From Thermococcus sp. 2319x1 (GTDB lineage: Archaea > Methanobacteriota_B > Thermococci > Thermococcales > Thermococcaceae), in the NCBI RefSeq assembly GCF_001484685.1, contig NZ_CP012200.1, forward strand, positions 738,321 to 802,320: 64,000 bases of DNA, given 5' to 3'. Numbering within the stretch: the first letter of the stretch is position 1; each line of letters begins with the position of its first letter. The notes beneath the pieces are model-generated. The model had not been told where the DNA came from, made no database searches, and saw only the letters and a list, made by a program, of their open reading frames with translations. Below, piece by piece: positions 36,708 through 45,208 of the stretch. The position numbers were made by a program, and so were the translations under genes.

Positions 36708-38528
36708 ATGAAAAAACCTTTTTTGGCCATTTTTTTGATATTTTTAGTTTTTGCTACAGGATGCATTACAGATTTTTCGCAAACGAATGTTAAAATCACA
36801 ACCCCGCAAGAAGAATCACATATAAGATGTATCGAAAATTTTGATGTTACCAATTTCTTAGGAGAAAATTGGATTAATCACACTTTAAAGCGCATTTATC
36901 TTGCTCAAACACCAAATGGAGGATTCACCGAAATTGTTGACACTGTAACTCCAGATATTTTGTCAACTTACTATTTTACTAAAGCGTTGACTCTGTTAAA
37001 CCAGAACCCGTATAATAAAGCCCAAACTATAAAATGGCTACATGAGGAAGAGAAAACTTTTTTTAAAAATTCCACCAAGACAAATATAAACAATTTTCTT
37101 AGATTGTATTTCGGAGTTATGAGTTTGTCCCTACTTAATGAGACCCCTTCTAATAGAGAAGACATAATCAACTTAATTTTATCATATAAGCGAGAAAATG
37201 GAAGTTTTATTGATGAAGATAACACCGACATAACAGAAAAAGCATTAGAGATGTTAAGTGCTCTAGGGTACAATGTTGCCGAGCTTAATGACACAAAAAT
37301 ATATGTTTTAAATAAGTGGAGTGACTTAACCCCACCAAACGTTGATGACTTTGCATCCGTTGTAAAGTATATAAGCATGTTTAACATGTACACCAATATG
37401 TTGCAAATTTTAGGAATCGACTATAGAAACTTAAAAGATTACGATCAAAAGAGATTTCCTCTCATCTGGATTTCTCAAAATCCCTCTTTCCTTCTGGAAA
37501 ATCCACCTCCACTCTTTTTGATAACTCCTATATTAGAAGCCCTTAAAAAGGAAGATTTATTGACAGAGGATATTAAATCGGCTACCTCCAGAATCATAAT
37601 GGATATGAAGCTCTGGGATGGAGGGTTTAATCTCTTCGGATTAGATTATGGGGAGCCCCAAGGGACGTATTATGCTGTTGAAGCTTTAGTATTAATTGAG
37701 AAAACACCAGACAAGGACACTATCAAGTTTATCCATGAAAGAGAAACTCCACTAGGAGGATTTATTTTCTGCTACCAATCTTTTGGAGATCCCTTATCAA
37801 CATACATGGCAGTTCATACGAGCAAACTACTGGGAGGAGAGATAAACGAGACCAAAATAAAAAACTATCTCAGTAGAGCAGTCTATTATCGAAAACCATA
37901 TTCCACCGATGAGCCAGCTCCTTTATACTTTGTATACTTGACTTATAAAGAGCTTGGTATTACTATAGATGAAGAAATATATAACTACATCAGAAACGAA
38001 ACTGCCCGACTTTTTAACCTTTATCTCACTGAAAAAACTGACAACATTGTGGAAGATGGAAGTTGGATAAGCTTAATAAAACTTGGAAAAGAGGTTGGCG
38101 TTGTCTTAGATGACAAAACAAAGAAATACCTTATTGATAAGATTTTATCTCAGAGGAATTCAGATGGAGCGTTTGGAAGGCATTCGGGGAATATGTACAA
38201 AAAGCTACTGTACACATCGTATGCGGTTCTCCTTCTGGAGGAGCTAGGATATAAATATCACGATGACAAAACTATTGAATTCCTCTTAAACTCACAAATA
38301 AATGGTGGATGGGGAGCCCCAGATCTTTACACAACGTACCAAGTGATTAGAGCATTGAGAGTCATGGAAGTCTGTCCAAAAGATGTTGATGGACTTTTGA
38401 AGTTTTTAAAAAGAGTGCAGTACCCATATGGAGGATTTAACTTCTATGAAGAGCAAGAGGATGCCCATGGTGGCCTATATGAGACATATCTCGCATTGAG
38501 AATACTGGAGTTACTTTCCTCCTCGTAA
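36708..38528 (+). CDS. Lipoprotein with alpha/alpha-toroid (prenyltransferase/squalene-cyclase-like) repeats
   Basis: This is a 606-residue lipoprotein: lipobox LVFATGCITD puts Cys19 at the membrane. The mature part has repeated G-G-F/W motifs spaced about 50 residues apart (AQTPNGGFTE, KLWDGGFNLFG, ETPLGGFIFC, RNSDGAFGRH, QINGGWGAPD, VQYPYGGFNFY), the mark of the alpha/alpha toroid of prenyltransferases, terpene cyclases and complement/thioester proteins. Catalytic residues of those enzymes are not evident, so a binding role outside the cell is as likely. It is translationally coupled to cargo 1. Confidence 0.78.
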   Translation: MKKPFLAIFLIFLVFATGCITDFSQTNVKITTPQEESHIRCIENFDVTNFLGENWINHTLKRIYLAQTPNGGFTEIVDTVTPDILSTYYFTKALTLLNQNPYNKAQTIKWLHEEEKTFFKNSTKTNINNFLRLYFGVMSLSLLNETPSNREDIINLILSYKRENGSFIDEDNTDITEKALEMLSALGYNVAELNDTKIYVLNKWSDLTPPNVDDFASVVKYISMFNMYTNMLQILGIDYRNLKDYDQKRFPLIWISQNPSFLLENPPPLFLITPILEALKKEDLLTEDIKSATSRIIMDMKLWDGGFNLFGLDYGEPQGTYYAVEALVLIEKTPDKDTIKFIHERETPLGGFIFCYQSFGDPLSTYMAVHTSKLLGGEINETKIKNYLSRAVYYRKPYSTDEPAPLYFVYLTYKELGITIDEEIYNYIRNETARLFNLYLTEKTDNIVEDGSWISLIKLGKEVGVVLDDKTKKYLIDKILSQRNSDGAFGRHSGNMYKKLLYTSYAVLLLEELGYKYHDDKTIEFLLNSQINGGWGAPDLYTTYQVIRALRVMEVCPKDVDGLLKFLKRVQYPYGGFNFYEEQEDAHGGLYETYLALRILELLSSS

Positions 38529-38579
38529 ATTTCAAAACACCTATAAACCTCACTCTATATTAGTTATTTGGTGTTCGCG

Positions 38580-39359
38580 ATGATAGTCATCAAGCTCGGG
38601 GGAAGCGTGATAAGCGACAAAAATGTTCCCTATTCATTTAACCGAGAAGTCCTCGAGAACATAGCGGAAGAAATTGCCCAGTTTTACCCTAAGGAGAACT
38701 TTGTCCTCGTACACGGCGGTGGAAGCTTTGGGCACCCAAATGCAAGGAAGTACAAAATCAGGGAAGGGCTAACCGGGGATGTAAAGGGTAAAAGGATTGG
38801 CTTCTCAAGGACTCACCAAGCAATGCTTAAGCTTAATGATTTGATAATTCAAACTTTCTTAGAGAAAGGCTTGCCCGCTTATTCCATCTCTTCCTCTTCG
38901 ATTTTCCTCATTGAGAAAGGGGAAATTGTTTATGGTGAGCTTGAGGTTCTTAGAAAGCTTTTGGAAAAAGGCTTCATCCCGGTGCTCTTTGGAGATACTG
39001 CAGTTGCCCTTGATAAAGGAATAGATATCCTCTCTGGAGACCAGATAGTGGGCTATTTAGCAAAGATGTTCAAGCCAAGCAAAGTAGTCTTTTTGATGGA
39101 CGTTGATGGAATTTATACCAAAAATCCAAAAGAAGAGGGGGCAGAGCTTATTAAAGAGCTTACCAAAGAGGGAATCGAACACCTATTAGAAAGCTCAGAA
39201 TCAGCGGGAATAGACGTAACCGGTGGCATCGGAAACAAGCTCAAAAAAGCCCTTGAGATATCCCACTATTCGGAGGTTTACTTCATAAACGGAAAGGTTA
39301 AGGAAAATCTAGGCAAGGCAATACGAGGAGAGAAAGTTGGCACAAGGATTAAGGTTTAA
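38580..39359 (+). CDS. ipk: Isopentenyl phosphate kinase, copy 1
   Basis: This is a 259-residue amino-acid-kinase-fold enzyme that phosphorylates isopentenyl phosphate to IPP in the archaeal mevalonate pathway. Motifs are IKLGGSVISDKN at the N-terminus (ATP), FVLVHGGGSFGHPNA with the catalytic His near residue 53, LFGDTAVALDKGIDILSGDQ near 140 and VTGGIGNKLKKAL near 215. It starts at the ATG at 38580. A second full copy lies at 43080. In most relatives there is one ipk directly after mvk. Confidence 0.93.
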   Translation: MIVIKLGGSVISDKNVPYSFNREVLENIAEEIAQFYPKENFVLVHGGGSFGHPNARKYKIREGLTGDVKGKRIGFSRTHQAMLKLNDLIIQTFLEKGLPAYSISSSSIFLIEKGEIVYGELEVLRKLLEKGFIPVLFGDTAVALDKGIDILSGDQIVGYLAKMFKPSKVVFLMDVDGIYTKNPKEEGAELIKELTKEGIEHLLESSESAGIDVTGGIGNKLKKALEISHYSEVYFINGKVKENLGKAIRGEKVGTRIKV

Positions 39360-39363
39360 TGTC

Positions 39364-39470
39364 AATGTTTGTTTTTGTTCATTCTTTTTACTCTGGTTTC
39401 TCTTGGCTAATAGGATCTGGAGATACGATTAAAAGATAAAATTAACTACAATTAGTGAAATAAAATATTT
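39364..39470 (+). repeat. Promoter module copy R2, upstream half
   Basis: This starts AATGTTTGTTTTTGTTCATT after ipk copy 1 and matches R1 almost base for base up to AAAATATTT. There an IS982 element is inserted. The remainder continues at 40403 after the element. Confidence 0.85.
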
Positions 39471-40402
39471 ACCCTAGTTCCCATTAGATCGTTAGAGTTA
39501 TAAGCACTTAAGTCTTTTGGTTGATTGGTGGTTGTATTGAGCTTTCAAAGGAAAATCCTGATCATAAAATCCGAAATCTATCCGATAATCAGCAAACACT
39601 ACCCGAAAAACACTCACAGGGAAATAATCAGCCTCTACGACCTAATAACCTTCGCAATACTAGCACACTTGCACTTTAACGGAGTTTACAAGCACGCTTA
39701 CAGAGTCCTAATCGAAGAAATGAAGCTGTTCCCCAAAATCAGGTACAACAAACTAACAGAACGCTTGAACAGGCACGAAAAACTCCTGCTCCTAGCGCAG
39801 GAAGAATTATTCAAAAAACACGCCAGAGAATACGTTAGAATACTGGACTCAAAGCCCATTCAGACCAAGGAGTTGGCCAGAAAAAACAGGAAGGATAAGG
39901 AGGGTTCTTCAGAAGTCATCTCTGAAAAGCCCGCAGTTGGGTTTGTTCCCTCTAAAAAAAGTTTTACTATGGGTACAAGCTGACCTGTTACTCTGATGGA
40001 AATTTGCTGGCTTTACTGTCTGTTGATCCGGCGAATAAGCATGATGTGAGTGTTGTCCGGGAAAAGTTCTGGGTGATTGTTGAGGAGTTTTCCGGCTGTT
40101 TTCTGTTTTTGGATAAGGGGTATGTTAGCAGGGGGCTCGAGGAGGAATTTCTGAGGTTTGGCGTTGTTTACACGCCAGTAAAGCGGGGGAATCAGATTAG
40201 TAATCTGGAGGAGAAGAAGTTTTACAAGTACTTGTCTGACTTTCGCAGGAGGATTGAGACTTTGTTTTCGAAGTTTTCTGAGTTTCTTCTGAGGCCGAGC
40301 AGGAGTGTTAGTTTGAGGGGGTTAGCTGTCAGGATTTTAGGGGCGATTCTGGCCGTGAATCTGGACAGATTATACAACTTTACAGGTGGTGGGAACTAGG
40401 GT
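39471..40402 (+). mobile_element. IS982-family insertion sequence, copy 1
   Basis: This 932-bp element has terminal inverted repeats ACCCTAGTTCCCA (left) and TGGGAACTAGGGT (right). It is flanked by a 7-bp target duplication AATATTT (39464-39470 and 40403-40409). The insertion point lies within the promoter of module R2, and the duplication recreates the TATA sequence AATATTTATAAG downstream. The transposase is read in two frames. Confidence 0.85.
39537..40399 (+). CDS. IS982-family transposase in two frames (frameshift at A7)
   Basis: The first frame (39537-39983, TTG start after GGTGGT) carries the N-terminal domain and the first catalytic Asp in VRILDSKPIQTKEL. At TCTAAAAAAAG (seven A, 39954-39960) a -1 shift leads into FYYGYKLTCYSDGNLLALLS and the second frame to 40399, with the second Asp (CFLFLDKGYVS) and the Glu (RRRIETLFSK). 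The D-D-E triad is complete if the shift occurs. The same seven-A run is in the decayed copy at 45684-45690, so it may be a programmed slippage site rather than a fresh mutation. Confidence 0.75.
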
Positions 40403-40466
40403 AATATTTATAAGTCTTGAAGTCGAAAATATATGTGTTGGAGAGATTTGTCCAACAAGCATCTTG
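40403..40466 (+). promoter_or_regulatory. Promoter module R2, downstream half with alternative hairpin
   Basis: After the IS982 element the module resumes with AATATTTATAAGTCTTGAAG, as in R1 and R4. Where those carry the AATATT-type inverted repeat, this copy has a different perfect inverted repeat TGTTGGA-GAGATTTG-TCCAACA (about 40436-40457). A Shine-Dalgarno TTGGAGGAC leads to the ATG at 40478. The hairpin lies at the predicted start of transcription and may be an operator or leader structure. Confidence 0.6.
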
Positions 40467-40477
40467 GAGGACAAAAG

Positions 40478-40909
40478 ATGAATAGGGAAATTCTTTATCC
40501 AGCTCGCTTTCTTCACAATTTTTTAAGTGGAATAGTTCCAGCAGAAGTACTTAGTTTGGTTTTTGGCACTGTCAATCCTCAATTTGGACTTAGATTCGCT
40601 CTGCTGTATTGGTTTATTATGAGTCCATACCTCTTGTACTTATATAACAGAGAGAAGGATGCTCTTATTAAAAAGCATGGCTGGAAGGAGGGAAGAGGAA
40701 TTGTATTAAGATTGCTGTTTGTGAGATATTTCATTGCTGGAATTGCCCCCACCGCTGCAACTGTGGAAAAATACTTTGGCGAGAATATTCCTCTTCTGTT
40801 ACTTCTGGGGCTTATCTGGACATTAATATACGCAAAGGTACTTGCTGACGTTAATCGTCCTGAGGTTCCGCATTACTGGGCAATGAAGCTTGTAAATAGA
40901 TCAGCATAA
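40478..40909 (+). CDS. Membrane protein of unknown function (cargo of module R2)
   Basis: This 143-residue protein has three to four transmembrane segments (LHNFLSGIVPAEVLSLVFG, FALLYWFIMSPYLLYLY, RYFIAGIAPTAATVEKYF, LLLLLGLIWTLIYAKVLA) with Lys-rich cytoplasmic loops. No family is recognised. It is driven by promoter module R2 but lacks the MKKLL signal peptide of the other cargo genes. It could be an immunity or transport component; this is inferred only from position. Confidence 0.65.
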   Translation: MNREILYPARFLHNFLSGIVPAEVLSLVFGTVNPQFGLRFALLYWFIMSPYLLYLYNREKDALIKKHGWKEGRGIVLRLLFVRYFIAGIAPTAATVEKYFGENIPLLLLLGLIWTLIYAKVLADVNRPEVPHYWAMKLVNRSA

Positions 40910-40977
40910 TATCTATTTTGTTTCGCGGCTTCTATCATAGAGTTAAGTTTAATTATTCCCGAAACATACTTTAAATC

Positions 40978-41356
40978 ATGAAACTTGAAGATGAAGTAAG
41001 AAGACTTGCTCTTAACAAAGAGGAAAAAGTTAAATTCATAATTCTGCATGGCTTTCATGCAAATGAAGAAGCTCGAAACCGACAGCGACGTTGATTTATG
41101 TATCCACCATAACAGCTCAAAGAGAAAAGCCTTCCAATTTAAAATGGGAATGATAGGGGAAGTCGCCAAGAATGTCCCCAAAGAGATTCAGCAGAAATAC
41201 CCTCAAATACCTTGGAAAGAAATTGCTGGAATGAGAGATAGACTTATTCATGCTTACTTTGGAGTTGATCTAGAGATCGTCTGGTTACCGAAGTTAGAAT
41301 CCGAGTTATCAAGAGGGAGGGCTAAAAATGAGAGTTCTTGCTTCCGCACCTGCTAA
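40978..41356 (+). pseudogene. Decayed MNT-HEPN gene pair (second copy)
   Basis: The 45 bp upstream match those before the MNT gene at 34198. The MNT frame begins MKLEDEVRRLALNKEEKVKF but loses the G-S motif ([11 protein letters not shown]) and shifts frame. The D-x-D stretch continues in the other frame ([14 protein letters not shown]). It then fuses directly into the C-terminal half of a HEPN protein with an intact RNase motif [19 protein letters not shown]. Both proteins are thus defective. Confidence 0.7.
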
Positions 41357-41743
41357 AATTATCCTCTTTGGAGAGCACAGCGTAGTTTACGGAAAACCTG
41401 CAATAGCCGCGGCTATTGACTTGAGGACATATGTAAAAGCGGAGTTTAACGAAAACGGGAGAATTAGAATAGAAGCGAAAGACATCAGGACTCCAGGCTT
41501 GACGGTCTCGTTTTCTGAAGCCTTGGTGTCTCAACAAAAAGCTTGAGTGATTTGGTGTATGCTTCAAGAGAAGCTGGAGCTCTTGGGGCAAAGATAACAG
41601 GTGCCGGAGGGGGGGGATGTATGTATGCGTTAGCTCCAGGAAGGCAGAGTGAAGTGGCAACAGCAATAAAAATTGCCGGTGGAATGCCTATGATAACTAA
41701 AATCAGCAGGGAAGGCCTTAGGATTGAGGACGTTACACAATAA
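41328..41743 (+). pseudogene. mvk: Mevalonate kinase, internally deleted second copy
   Basis: The first 65 codons are nearly those of mvk ([20 protein letters not shown]). At about 41518 the sequence jumps to codon 273 or so of the full gene, out of frame, then continues in the other frame ([20 protein letters not shown]) to the end. About 600 bp, including the ATP loop, is lost. The remaining 3' 150 bp is almost identical to the intact copy, pointing to recent gene conversion. Confidence 0.85.
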
Positions 41744-41946
41744 TGTTCTTCTTTGTTCAGTCTTTTACTCGGGTTTCTTTTGACTATTGGGATTCTTGAA
41801 GATTCAGTTGGAAAGTAAGAACTCACGAAAAAAAAGCGTAACAGATTAAAACTCGAAAAGGAAAAACTTATAAATTTCAAAGTTAAAAATATTATTGCAA
41901 TATTTTGATGGAGGTGCAAGCATGAAGAAAGTGTTTGCAGTATTAA
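41744..41946 (+). repeat. Promoter/signal-peptide module, copy R3 (after mvk relic)
   Basis: The upstream half (TTCTTCTTTGTTCAGTCTTT and AAGAACTCACGAAAAAAAAG) is shared with R4. The downstream half has ACTTATAAATTT as TATA, the inverted repeat AAAATATT-ATTGC-AATATTTT (41886-41906), GATGGAGGTG as Shine-Dalgarno and the start of a signal peptide MKKVFAVL. Confidence 0.85.
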
Positions 41947-42080
41947 TAGGATTATTGATAGTTGGAGGAATAGCAAACATTGTAAGCGCAAGGAATAGTA
42001 TGGAAAATCCAATAGAACCAAATGATTACGTCGCTCTGGGGCACGATAAAGGTTCCAATATCAGAGATATGGACACCTGA
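41922..42080 (+). CDS. Small exported peptide (cargo 3)
   Basis: This 52-residue product has signal peptide MKKVFAVLIGLLIVGGIANI followed by VSA and a mature part of only about 28 residues (RNSMENPIEPNDYVALGHD...), hydrophilic and without Cys. It may be a genuine secreted peptide or a truncated cargo gene whose signal part alone survives. It is expressed from module R3. The next gene starts 33 bp further. Confidence 0.55.
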   Translation: MKKVFAVLIGLLIVGGIANIVSARNSMENPIEPNDYVALGHDKGSNIRDMDT

Positions 42081-42113
42081 ATGTAAGAGTATTGTCTCAT
42101 AGAGGTGAAATTT

Positions 42114-42995
42114 ATGGAAAAGTTCGGGTGGAGTATAGTTGTTGTTTCAATCTTTCTTTTCTCAGCTCTTTTGGTGGGAATTTCTAATGAGAAGAGTGTT
42201 GAATCATTACGCTGTAGTTCTGATATTTTTCTCAGTGAATATGTAGCCTATGTATACACATCTCAAAACGATACTATAAATGTGCCCATCTATTGGTGTC
42301 CTTCAAAGGTTGGGAAAAATGTAAGCGTTGTGTTGTATCTCCCATTTTTTAATGCGTGGGTCAATTATGACAAAAGTAGTATCCGCAGAGGTTTCAGAGG
42401 ATACTTTAAACTGCAGGTTCCTATGCCCATAATGCTCAATCACAGCAGAGATATTAAAAATCTTAGTTTGGATGTTCTAATTAGAGATTCAAACTCTGAG
42501 AAAAATCTTATAATTCCCTTCGGGAACTGGAGTTTTGAAATTAGCAAGAAGAATCCTTATAAATTGGTGGTTGTGGAACATAGAGAGGAGGTCTTTACCC
42601 CAAAGATTGACACGGCTTTTATAACCTATGGACTTGGACTTCTCAATCCAACAAACACGACTGTTTATATAATGAATCTATCTTACTCTCTCAGTCCTTC
42701 AAAAGTCAGCACTATAGCAGTAGCATGCTATAACGTTACATCAATCTCTGATTTGCCCTGGGTTAATAAAATAGAGGACATCCCAAAAGATTTAATGCTT
42801 TCTAATGGGGGATGCCCTATTCTACCGGGTAAAAGGATTTATGTGCTTGTTTACATGAAGGTTGATCCTTCAGTGAGAATGTTACTATTAAGACCAAAAA
42901 TTATATATAGGATAGGTAATAGAACAGAGTCCATGCCTGGTGGAACAATGAGCTTCATACGAATACCCGAAATGTGCGAATGTAATTTTAGGTAA
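42114..42995 (+). CDS. Exported or N-terminally anchored protein of unknown function
   Basis: This 293-residue protein has N-terminal hydrophobic segment WSIVVVSIFLFSALLVGIS and a large extracytoplasmic beta-rich region with about ten possible N-glycosylation sites (NVS, NHS, NLS, NWS, NTT, NRT). Cysteines are few and paired (CSSD, YWCPSK, MCECNF). No family is recognised. AGAGGTGA precedes the ATG at 42114. It follows the small peptide gene of module R3, parallel to the lipoprotein after cargo 1. Confidence 0.65.
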   Translation: MEKFGWSIVVVSIFLFSALLVGISNEKSVESLRCSSDIFLSEYVAYVYTSQNDTINVPIYWCPSKVGKNVSVVLYLPFFNAWVNYDKSSIRRGFRGYFKLQVPMPIMLNHSRDIKNLSLDVLIRDSNSEKNLIIPFGNWSFEISKKNPYKLVVVEHREEVFTPKIDTAFITYGLGLLNPTNTTVYIMNLSYSLSPSKVSTIAVACYNVTSISDLPWVNKIEDIPKDLMLSNGGCPILPGKRIYVLVYMKVDPSVRMLLLRPKIIYRIGNRTESMPGGTMSFIRIPEMCECNFR

Positions 42996-43079
42996 CTTTA
43001 TTTTGTTCATAATTCTAAATGCAGCCCTTTATCCCAAAACTCTTTTAACTTGTTTTTGCATCTCTTAATGGGATTTGCG

Positions 43080-43865
43080 ATGATAATCATCAAACTTGGT
43101 GGAAGTGTAGTAAGTGACAAGGAAAAAGAATACTCATTCCACAAGCACATAGTGGAGCAGATAGCTGAAGAAATTGCTCAATTTTACCCAGATGAGGACT
43201 TCATATTGGTTCACGGCGGCGGGAGCTTCGGGCATCCAAGTGCAAAGGAATACAAAATCACTGAAGGTCTTGGAGGAGATGTTGATAGAAAGAGAATTGG
43301 CTTTTCGAAGACCCACCAGGCAATGCTCAAGCTCAATGATTTGATAATTCAAACTTTCTTAGAGAAAGGCTTGCCCGCTTATTCCCTCTCTTCATCATCA
43401 ATTTTTCTAATTGAAAATAAAGAGATAATCTATGGGGAGATTGAGATAGTGAGGAAGCTCCTCGAGCTTAAGTTTATTCCCATTCTGTTTGGGGACACAG
43501 CGATAGCCCTTGATAAAGGCATAGATATTCTTTCGGGAGATCAGATAGTAAGCTATCTCGCAAAGATGTTCAAGCCAAGCAAAGTCATCTTTTTGATGGA
43601 CGTTGATGGAATTTATGACAGGAATCCGAAGGAAAGAGATGCAAAGCTAATTGAAGAGCTCAACGCTGAAGAAATCAGACATTTACTGGAAAGTTCAGAA
43701 TCGGCTGGAATTGATGTAACCGGAGGAATTGGAAACAAGCTGAGAGAGGCTTTAAAGATAGCAAAGCACAGTGAAGTGTACTTCATAAATGGAAAGGTTA
43801 AGGAAAATCTGGCCAAGGCAATACGAGGAGAGAAAGTTGGCACAAGGCTTAAGCTTAAGGTTTAA
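43080..43865 (+). CDS. ipk: Isopentenyl phosphate kinase, copy 2
   Basis: This is a 261-residue second isopentenyl phosphate kinase with all motifs intact: IIKLGGSVVSDKEK, ILVHGGGSFGHPSAKEYKI with catalytic His, LFGDTAIALDKGIDILSGDQ and VTGGIGNKLREAL. It differs from copy 1 throughout, but in patches (around codons 80-100, and the last 40 codons) the DNA is nearly identical, as expected of gene conversion. Which copy is the ancestral one cannot be told from the window. It is followed by module R4. Confidence 0.92.
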   Translation: MIIIKLGGSVVSDKEKEYSFHKHIVEQIAEEIAQFYPDEDFILVHGGGSFGHPSAKEYKITEGLGGDVDRKRIGFSKTHQAMLKLNDLIIQTFLEKGLPAYSLSSSSIFLIENKEIIYGEIEIVRKLLELKFIPILFGDTAIALDKGIDILSGDQIVSYLAKMFKPSKVIFLMDVDGIYDRNPKERDAKLIEELNAEEIRHLLESSESAGIDVTGGIGNKLREALKIAKHSEVYFINGKVKENLAKAIRGEKVGTRLKLKV

Positions 43866-44070
43866 TGCTCTTCTTTGTTCAGTCTTTTACTTGGGTTTCT
43901 TTTGATTGATGGTGTTCTTGAAGATTCAGTTGGAAAGTAAGAACTCACGAAAAAAAAAGCGTAACAGATTAAAACTCGTAAAAGAAAATATTTATAAGTC
44001 TTGAAGTCAAAAGTATTGTTGCAATATTTGGTAGGAGGCGCAAGCATGAAAAAACTGCTGGCCCTACTTG
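43866..44070 (+). repeat. Promoter/signal-peptide module, copy R4 (after ipk copy 2)
   Basis: The upstream half matches R3, and the downstream half matches R1: AAATATTTATAAGTCTTGAA, inverted repeat AGTATT-GTTGC-AATATT (a G-U pair replaces one A-T pair), GTAGGAGGCG as Shine-Dalgarno and MKKLLALL. It therefore looks like a recombinant between the two subtypes. Confidence 0.85.
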
Positions 44071-44503
44071 TTGGAGTGTTAATAATTGTTATTGGGATAC
44101 AGCAAGTAATAGCCGGCAATGATTGTGAATATTGTGAATGGCCACCAAGTTCATGGACTCTTGTTTCTGTGGACTATACTACTGACTATGCTTATACAGA
44201 ACAGAAATTTAAGTGGGACTGGGAACATTTACAAGCATTGTGGAGCTATCCGGATGAGGATTATCATTAAGAAGAATTGATGGAGCTGGACAAGATATTA
44301 ATGTGTGGGATTATTTTACAGACTGCAACTACAGACATGGGACATATTGGACAAACCTTCCTGATCCAACTGATATCTACTCAGAAGAATCCCATTGTTC
44401 AATAATAGACAATGAAGAATTTGAGATTAAAGTTAAGGAACATTATTCTTCCTACAAAGTGAATCAGAAGTTAAATATCTTACTGGATTTGAATGGTGCA
44501 TAA
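44046..44503 (+). pseudogene. Secreted Cys-containing protein with a frameshift (cargo 4)
   Basis: The first frame (44046-44270) has signal peptide MKKLLALLVGVLIIVIGIQQ and mature NDCEYCEWPPSSWTLVSVDY. Near 44262 the frame breaks, and the other frame continues RRIDGAGQDINVWDYFTDCN, YRHGTYWTNLPDPTDIYSEE to a stop at 44503. Joined, they make about 150 residues rich in Trp and Tyr with four or five Cys. One indel separates them, either real decay or a sequencing error. Confidence 0.6.
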
Positions 44504-44554
44504 TGGAGAAACAGTTAATATCCTCATGAAAAGATGATATAAGGTGGTGATATA

Positions 44555-45193
44555 ATGAGAAAAAAGACGCTTGTATTAATGTTTGTGGGAATACTTGCAG
44601 TATCGTTAATTGTTTCTGCTTTCACATTAGGAGATAAACAAAATACAGTTGAGATGAAAGTATTCCATATGAAACTCCCGATAGCACGAGACAAAGCCAG
44701 TGTTATCCCAGACATTCACAGCAAAGAGGAGCTTCTTCTCTTTGTCCGTGAAAACAAGAAGAGGCTTTATTCTCTCAAGGATGGAGAAGTTGTTAGTGCA
44801 ACGATAACCTTTAGCAGACCTCTAAGCAAAGAGGAAGTTCTGGAGCTCTTGGGATCAAATGTAAAGATACTGGCGGTGAGGTATAAGTCTTATCCAGAGG
44901 GCATTGGTCAGTTACCTTATCCCATGGAAGTAAATGAGTCTAAAGAACTCATGTTACTTGAAAAAGACTTAAGGCAAAATTTTGGAGAGGAATTTAAACT
45001 TATTGAAGGCTTTATTTCGACAAAGGTTGTTGCACCAAAAGAGGAATTGATAAGGATTTCAAAATCAAGAGATGTCTTTGATGTTAACATTGGACCAAAA
45101 GCTACCTTAGATGGCTATGGTGTTAAATATGTGACTATCGAAGACGTTTGGTGGAAGTATGAAAAGTACATTCTTAAAGCAGAAAACAGGTAA
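44555..45193 (+). CDS. Exported protein of unknown function
   Basis: This 212-residue protein has signal peptide or anchor KTLVLMFVGILAVSLIVSAF and a mixed alpha/beta mature region (ATITFSRPLSKEEVLELLGS, KILAVRYKSYPEG), Cys-free. The central part resembles the short N-terminal modules of archaeal surface proteins but no family can be named. AAGGTGGTGA precedes the ATG. It sits after cargo 4, repeating the small-secreted plus second-protein pattern. Confidence 0.68.
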   Translation: MRKKTLVLMFVGILAVSLIVSAFTLGDKQNTVEMKVFHMKLPIARDKASVIPDIHSKEELLLFVRENKKRLYSLKDGEVVSATITFSRPLSKEEVLELLGSNVKILAVRYKSYPEGIGQLPYPMEVNESKELMLLEKDLRQNFGEEFKLIEGFISTKVVAPKEELIRISKSRDVFDVNIGPKATLDGYGVKYVTIEDVWWKYEKYILKAENR

Positions 45194-45208
45194 AGTTTAG
45201 AGTTTCTC

